A stretch of 10,420 nucleotides of DNA from contig JBDNDK010000078.1 in NCBI GenBank assembly GCA_046719185.1, positions 1 through 10,420 of the forward strand, given 5' to 3'. Below the pieces are notes generated by a model. It had not been told where the DNA came from, searched no databases, and saw only the letters and a list, made by a program, of their open reading frames with translations. This document shows positions 7,142-10,420 of the stretch, piece by piece. How positions within the stretch are numbered: position 1 is the stretch's first letter; each line of letters opens with the position of its first letter. Origin of the DNA: JBDNDK01 sp046719185 (GTDB taxonomy: Bacteria > Armatimonadota > UBA5829). The position numbers and the translations under genes were made by a program.

Positions 7142-8284
7142 TTAAACATAAGATAAAGCTTGCTCTAAATCCGCAATAAGGTCATCAATATGTTCTATGC
7201 CGACAGATACCCTAATCATATTCCTTTTTATTCCAGCTTCTGCTCTTGCATCTTCAGGCATAGATATATGTGTCATGCTCCAAGGATGTTCAATTAATGA
7301 TTCAACACCACCAAGAGACTCAGCCAGTATAAATAATTTTACATTAGCAAGAAACTTATCACAAGCCTCTTCTCCACCTTTTAATAGAAATGAAAATGTT
7401 CCTCCATAGCCTCTTGCCTGTCTGCTTGCAAGTTCATGCTGAGGATGAGATTCTAATCCCGGATGCAAAACTTTTTCTATTTTAGGATGCTCCTCAAGCC
7501 ATCTAGCAATACCTAAGGCATTTTTATTGTGAGCTTCCATTCTCAATGCTAGAGTTTTTAATCCTCTTAATACAAGAAAACAATCAAATGGTGCCTGACA
7601 GCTTCCCATTGCATTTTGATAAAAATATACTTTCTCTGCAAGCTCCGGATTATTAACAACAATTGCTCCACCAACCACATCAGAATGTCCATTAATATAT
7701 TTTGTTGTAGAATGCAGCACTATATCAATACCAAGAGATAATGGATTTTGGAAATATGGAGATAGAAATGTGTTGTCACATAGAGTAAGCACACCCTTTG
7801 ACTTTGCAATTTCAGCAATTGCTGCAAGGTCTAATATATTCATTAATGGATTGGTTGGGCTTTCTGTCCATATTAATTTTGTATTTGATTTAATTGCTGA
7901 TTTTAGTGCATCTAAATCTCTAAGATTAACAAAATCTATTTCTACTCCATTTTTTGCAATAACACTCACAAGAAGCCTATATGTGCCTCCATATAAATCA
8001 TTATGGACAATTATATGATCACCTGCTGCAAGCAATGCAAGGGCTGAGACCTCAGCTGCCATGCCAGTGCCATACACAAACCCATGAGAGCCTCCCTCAA
8101 GCTGTGCAATACAATCCTCTAATGCTTTTCTGGTTGGGTTGCCACTTCTTGAGTAGTCAAACTTACCCATTTTCTTTACACCTTCATAAGCAAATGTAGA
8201 TACTTGATATATTGGCTGCATTACAGCTCCATAAGCAGGATCTGGACTTTGTCCTGCATGCACAGCAAGTGTTTCAAATTTCAT
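7142..8284 (-). CDS. Cystathionine gamma-synthase/gamma-lyase family PLP enzyme
   Basis: This 380-residue enzyme belongs to the Cys/Met metabolism PLP family, which makes or breaks C-S bonds at the gamma carbon of sulfur amino acids. Seen are DYSRSGNPTR (43-52, phosphate-binding loop from the partner subunit), YGTGMAA (71-77), the stacking Tyr98 in NDLYGGTYR, Asp170 in CDNTFLSP, the PLP lysine Lys195 in HSTTKYINGHSDVVGG, and Arg358 in RVSVGIE for the substrate carboxylate. Asp43 matches the Asp of E. coli cystathionine gamma-synthase, while Glu332 (SLIEHP) matches the Glu that marks cystathionine gamma-lyases, so synthase (metB), lyase (mccB) or methionine gamma-lyase-like activity are all possible. 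AAGGAG lies seven bases before the ATG. The gene follows the ABC ATPase by 24 bp and precedes the M14 gene by 25 bp, linking sulfur or amino-acid chemistry to the importer. Cytoplasmic, presumably a homotetramer. Confidence 0.93.
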   Translation of the reverse strand: MKFETLAVHAGQSPDPAYGAVMQPIYQVSTFAYEGVKKMGKFDYSRSGNPTRKALEDCIAQLEGGSHGFVYGTGMAAEVSALALLAAGDHIIVHNDLYGGTYRLLVSVIAKNGVEIDFVNLRDLDALKSAIKSNTKLIWTESPTNPLMNILDLAAIAEIAKSKGVLTLCDNTFLSPYFQNPLSLGIDIVLHSTTKYINGHSDVVGGAIVVNNPELAEKVYFYQNAMGSCQAPFDCFLVLRGLKTLALRMEAHNKNALGIARWLEEHPKIEKVLHPGLESHPQHELASRQARGYGGTFSFLLKGGEEACDKFLANVKLFILAESLGGVESLIEHPWSMTHISMPEDARAEAGIKRNMIRVSVGIEHIDDLIADLEQALSYV

Positions 8285-8308
8285 AATTTTTCTCCTTAGT
8301 TTTATATA

Positions 8309-9097
8309 TTAGATTGCATAATCCATAAAATGTCGAACATCTAATCCAAGAGCTTCATAAATTTCAGCTCTCTTTTCTGCAAAATCCTGATTGGTACGAT
8401 GCCTTGGTCTAAAAAAAGGCCCCTCAACTATTTTTGCAATTCTTCCTGGCTCTGATGCCATTACAACAATTCTATCTGCAAGAAAAACAGCTTCATCTAT
8501 ATCATGTGTTACAAACACAATTGTTCTTCCTGTTTCCTGCCAAATTCTAGATATTTCTTCCTGCATTTTTATTCTATTCATCATATCCAATGCAGCAAAA
8601 GGTTCATCCATAAATAGTATTTCTGGTTCAACCGCTAATGCTCTTGCAATAGCAACTCTTTGCTTCATACCTCCAGAGAGCTCCTGTGGATGACAATTAG
8701 CAAAATCAGATAAACCAACCATTTTAATATATTTATCTGCAATTTCAGCTCTTTTTTCTTTTGGAGTTCCATTTTCTTCCAATCCAAACTCCACATTTCC
8801 CCTCACTGTTCTCCATGGAAATAATCCATAATCCTGAAAGATTAATATTCTTGATGAGTCAGGTTTTTTTACAACATTCCCATCAATAATAATCTCCCCT
8901 TCACTTGGAGATATAAAACCAGCTATCATATTAAGCAAAGTTGTTTTCCCACATCCACTAGGACCAAGCAAACAAATAAACTCACCCTCTGAAATGGCAA
9001 TATCTGTTTTTGATAAAGCAGTTATTGCTTCACCTCTTGCATTTGTGTATAACTTGCTTGCATTATTAACTTCAATTTTAATTTTCTTTTCTTTCAT
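8309..9097 (-). CDS. ABC transporter ATP-binding protein, nitrate/sulfonate/taurine type
   Basis: This is the cytoplasmic ATPase of a SsuB/TauB/NrtD-like importer. Counting from the upstream ATG at 9115 (subtract six for the start used here), it has Walker A GPSGCGKT (51-58), Q-loop Gln94 in FQDYGLFPW, signature LSGGMKQR (146-153), Walker B LFMDE (167-171) and H-loop His204. The FQDYGLFPWRTV segment and the FVTHDIDEAVFLADR ending are characteristic of this subfamily. The chosen ATG at 9097 overlaps the permease stop as ATGA and has GGGGAG ten bases upstream, giving 262 residues. The ATG at 9115 has no SD and would add six residues. The overlap means translation is probably coupled to the permease. 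Substrate is not decided by the ATPase; sulfonates, taurine, nitrate or thiamine precursors are all known for the family. Confidence 0.95.
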   Translation of the reverse strand: MKEKKIKIEVNNASKLYTNARGEAITALSKTDIAISEGEFICLLGPSGCGKTTLLNMIAGFISPSEGEIIIDGNVVKKPDSSRILIFQDYGLFPWRTVRGNVEFGLEENGTPKEKRAEIADKYIKMVGLSDFANCHPQELSGGMKQRVAIARALAVEPEILFMDEPFAALDMMNRIKMQEEISRIWQETGRTIVFVTHDIDEAVFLADRIVVMASEPGRIAKIVEGPFFRPRHRTNQDFAEKRAEIYEALGLDVRHFMDYAI

Positions 9098-9855
9098 TGC
9101 TGAACCACTCCCCATAGCTTTCTGATAGAATTTTCCGCCTTTGTTATGGTTCTATCAATTAACAATCCAAGTAATCCAATAATCAAAATAGCTACTAAAA
9201 CTAAATCTGTTCTGAGCATATTTCTGCTGTCTATGATTAAATAACCTAATCCAGACTTCACACCAAGCATTTCACCAGCTACCAAAAATACCCAAGCTGA
9301 GCCAATTGCAATGTGTAAACCTACCATCATTGCAGGAAAAGCTGCGGGCAAAACTACCTTTATCAGCAATCCAGCTTGATTTGTGCCAAAATTCCTAGCC
9401 ACTTTCAGATATGTTTGATCAACCTTTCTAACAGCTGATATTGTTGCAAGCAATATTGTATAAAATGCAGCTATATAGATAATAACTATTGCTGGCAGAT
9501 TACCTATTCCAAACCACAAAGATATTAAAGGAAACCATGCAATTGGAGATATGGGTCTAAGCAATTGCACCAATGGTTCAAAAGCTGTCCATCCTCTGCT
9601 ATACCATCCAAAAATAAACCCTAAAGGTCCTGCTGTTACAACAGCTAACCCATAACCAATAAAAAACCTCACAAGACTTGATCCTATATCCTCCCATAGT
9701 TGAGATGTCATAGCTAATTCTGTAAAACCACTTCCAACATCTATTGGAGATGGAAACAAATGTTTTGAATATATCTCAAGATAACTAATGACCTGCCATA
9801 TAGCTAATAGCAATAAAATTGTCAAAGAGGGCAGTATGATTTTCTCTGCTTTCAA
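9094..9855 (-). CDS. ABC transporter permease, nitrate/sulfonate/taurine type
   Basis: The inner-membrane channel subunit (253 residues) has hydrophobic segments at about 7-26, 64-84, 101-118, 119-142, 172-193 and 217-234, matching the six-helix SsuC/TauC/NrtB pattern. LLRPISPIAWFPLISLWFGI (98-117) is typical of this family. The EAA loop that docks on the ATPase lies at about 149-170 (ARNFG...LLIKVVLP). The start is TTG at 9855, which overlaps the substrate-binding protein's TGA stop; GGAGG lies seven bases upstream and the next Met is residue 49. The overlaps on both sides show a tightly coupled transporter operon. The ligand cannot be inferred from the permease. Confidence 0.94.
   Translation of the reverse strand: MKAEKIILPSLTILLLLAIWQVISYLEIYSKHLFPSPIDVGSGFTELAMTSQLWEDIGSSLVRFFIGYGLAVVTAGPLGFIFGWYSRGWTAFEPLVQLLRPISPIAWFPLISLWFGIGNLPAIVIIYIAAFYTILLATISAVRKVDQTYLKVARNFGTNQAGLLIKVVLPAAFPAMMVGLHIAIGSAWVFLVAGEMLGVKSGLGYLIIDSRNMLRTDLVLVAILIIGLLGLLIDRTITKAENSIRKLWGVVQQ
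9108..9113 (-). promoter_or_regulatory. SD site that decides the ABC ATPase start
   Basis: GGGGAG on the minus strand lies ten bases before ATG 9097-9095, which forms an ATGA overlap with the permease stop. The competing ATG at 9115 lies upstream of this motif and cannot use it. Confidence 0.6.
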
Positions 9856-10370
9856 AAAGATTCCTCCTCTGCCTTAAGAACTTCTTCAACATTGATAGAT
9901 TCTTTTAATAAGCCTCTTTTTTCCATTTCTGTTTCTAGGTCTTTTAATTCATCTTTCTTTATGGACAATTCAGAATATTCCACTCCCCATTCAAATGACT
10001 GATGCCATGTCTTTTCATTTATTTTGAAATATTCACCAGCAATTTTGATTACCTCATCTTGATGGTTATCAATATAAATTCCAGCCTCAACAATTGCTTC
10101 AGCTAAAGAATTTAATGCTTCTCTATGTTTCTTTGCAAAGTCTGGATTTGCAACAAGAACACAGCAAATATAATCTGGCCATATCTCTCTAGCATCAACT
10201 AATTTCTTTCCATGCCCAGCAATGATTGATTCTGAGCCAAATGGTTCTGCAACAATGTATGCTTTTATATCACCTCTTGCTAAGGCTGCAGGCATATCAG
10301 GTGGTGCCATTTCTACAAAATCAACATCATCAATTGTCATGTTGTTTTTTTCTAACAGTCTATGCAAAAG
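9852..10370 (-). CDS. ABC transporter substrate-binding protein, NMT1/SsuA-like, N-terminus missing
   Basis: About 171 residues remain of a periplasmic or lipid-anchored binding protein for the adjacent importer. The part present is the C-terminal half: DMPAALARGDIKAYIVAEPFG, with the Gly-Asp...Ala...Glu-Pro pattern of NMT1/SsuA/ThiY-like proteins where the second lobe closes on the ligand, then a helical tail ending in MEKRGLL. The N-terminal lobe, signal peptide and start codon are absent. Coding similarity stops near 10370, where high-GC foreign sequence begins. The frame stays open to the window end only by chance, and a TTG at 10367 is not a real start. The stop codon TGA at 9854-9852 overlaps the permease TTG. 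Ligand unknown: sulfonate or another organosulfur compound would fit the neighbouring PLP enzyme, but this is inference. Confidence 0.85.
   Translation of the reverse strand, partial: LLHRLLEKNNMTIDDVDFVEMAPPDMPAALARGDIKAYIVAEPFGSESIIAGHGKKLVDAREIWPDYICCVLVANPDFAKKHREALNSLAEAIVEAGIYIDNHQDEVIKIAGEYFKINEKTWHQSFEWGVEYSELSIKKDELKDLETEMEKRGLLKESINVEEVLKAEEESF
9863..9867 (-). promoter_or_regulatory. SD site that fixes a TTG start (permease)
   Basis: GGAGG on the minus strand lies seven bases before TTG at 9855-9853, inside the end of the substrate-binding protein gene. It makes the TTG start convincing. Confidence 0.8.
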
Positions 10371-10420
10371 CGGGCGTGATCGTGATGGACAGGTCCACAG
10401 ACGTGATCCGCGCGATCGCG
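10370..10420 (+). CDS. nuoF: Fragment of nuoF (NADH-quinone oxidoreductase subunit F), foreign to the window core
   Basis: Seventeen plus-strand codons read AGVIVMDRSTDVIRAIA and run to the last base. This matches the conserved segment of NuoF, the NADH- and FMN-binding subunit of complex I, that comes just before its Fe-S cysteine motif (family pattern: AGVIVMDKSTD, then IARL and, further on, ESCGQCTPCREG). The form is most like alphaproteobacterial NuoF. G+C is about 67%, against roughly one-third next to it, and the reading frame opens exactly where the low-GC binding-protein gene stops making sense. The upstream part of nuoF is missing on the low-GC side. It is therefore best explained as a joined foreign fragment. 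The peptide is short but distinctive. Confidence 0.75.

Noticed and set aside
9098..9115. ATG at 9115 as the ABC ATPase start
   Set aside because: It has no SD upstream, while the ATG at 9097 has GGGGAG and an ATGA overlap with the permease stop.
10365..10367. TTG as the true start of the substrate-binding protein
   Set aside because: No SD site, the protein would lack its entire N-terminal lobe and signal peptide, and it lies three bases from the composition break.
98..10370. The low-GC core as a genomic island inserted in a high-GC chromosome
   Set aside because: The two flanks are parts of different genes (GH3 and nuoF) in opposite orientations, with no matching target duplication, integrase or terminal repeats. 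Artificial joining explains this more simply.
1..10420. tRNA, rRNA, CRISPR array, insertion sequence or riboswitch
   Set aside because: Reading both strands of the gaps (98-435, 3958-4072, 6203-6288 and the shorter spacers) shows no cloverleaf, regular repeat-spacer pattern, transposase or recognised riboswitch motif.

Overview
The window is a single-strand gene cluster from a low-GC bacterium. Its core, about positions 98-10370, is roughly one-third G+C. All nine substantial genes lie on the minus strand and are read leftward. They use standard bacterial Shine-Dalgarno (SD) sites, with three TTG or GTG starts backed by strong GGAGG motifs. The phylum cannot be fixed from the sequence. The gene set fits a low-GC, probably anaerobic bacterium (Clostridia-like or another gut or sediment lineage). 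Both tips are different: 1-95 is about 61% G+C and 10370-10420 about 67%. They encode pieces of two unrelated proteins, a family 3 beta-glucosidase and the respiratory complex I subunit NuoF. They look like foreign DNA fused to the ends, so the window is probably a chimeric assembly or amplification product at both ends.

Layout in the direction of transcription, right to left. A truncated substrate-binding protein (9852-10370) overlaps an ABC permease (9094-9855), which overlaps its ATPase (8309-9097); together they form a nitrate/sulfonate/taurine-type importer. A PLP enzyme of the cystathionine gamma-synthase/lyase family (7142-8284) follows after 24 bp, then an M14-type zinc carboxypeptidase/deacylase (6289-7116) after 25 bp. 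After 86 bp come a HAD phosphatase/phosphomutase (5558-6202), a Nudix hydrolase (5133-5549) and a uroporphyrinogen-decarboxylase-like protein (4073-5110), again tightly packed. A 115-bp gap with a candidate promoter and a leader hairpin precedes mfd (436-3957), the transcription-repair coupling factor.

The importer, the PLP enzyme and the M14 enzyme are so tightly linked that they probably work together. A reasonable but unproven reading is uptake of a sulfur-containing or amino-acid-derived compound, hydrolysis of an amide bond and C-S bond cleavage. The UroD-like protein belongs to a superfamily that includes methyltransferases, but it lacks one of the usual zinc-binding cysteines.

Beyond the 3' end of mfd, 98-435 is a gene-free stretch of 25% G+C. 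It carries one perfect DnaA box (TTATCCACA), two near matches in the opposite orientation, and five copies of the octamer CTAATAAA (four direct, one inverted). This resembles a replication origin or a DnaA-controlled region and is the most interesting native feature. However, every gene here would run head-on to forks leaving it, and the neighbouring gene that could settle the question is cut off by the chimeric left end.
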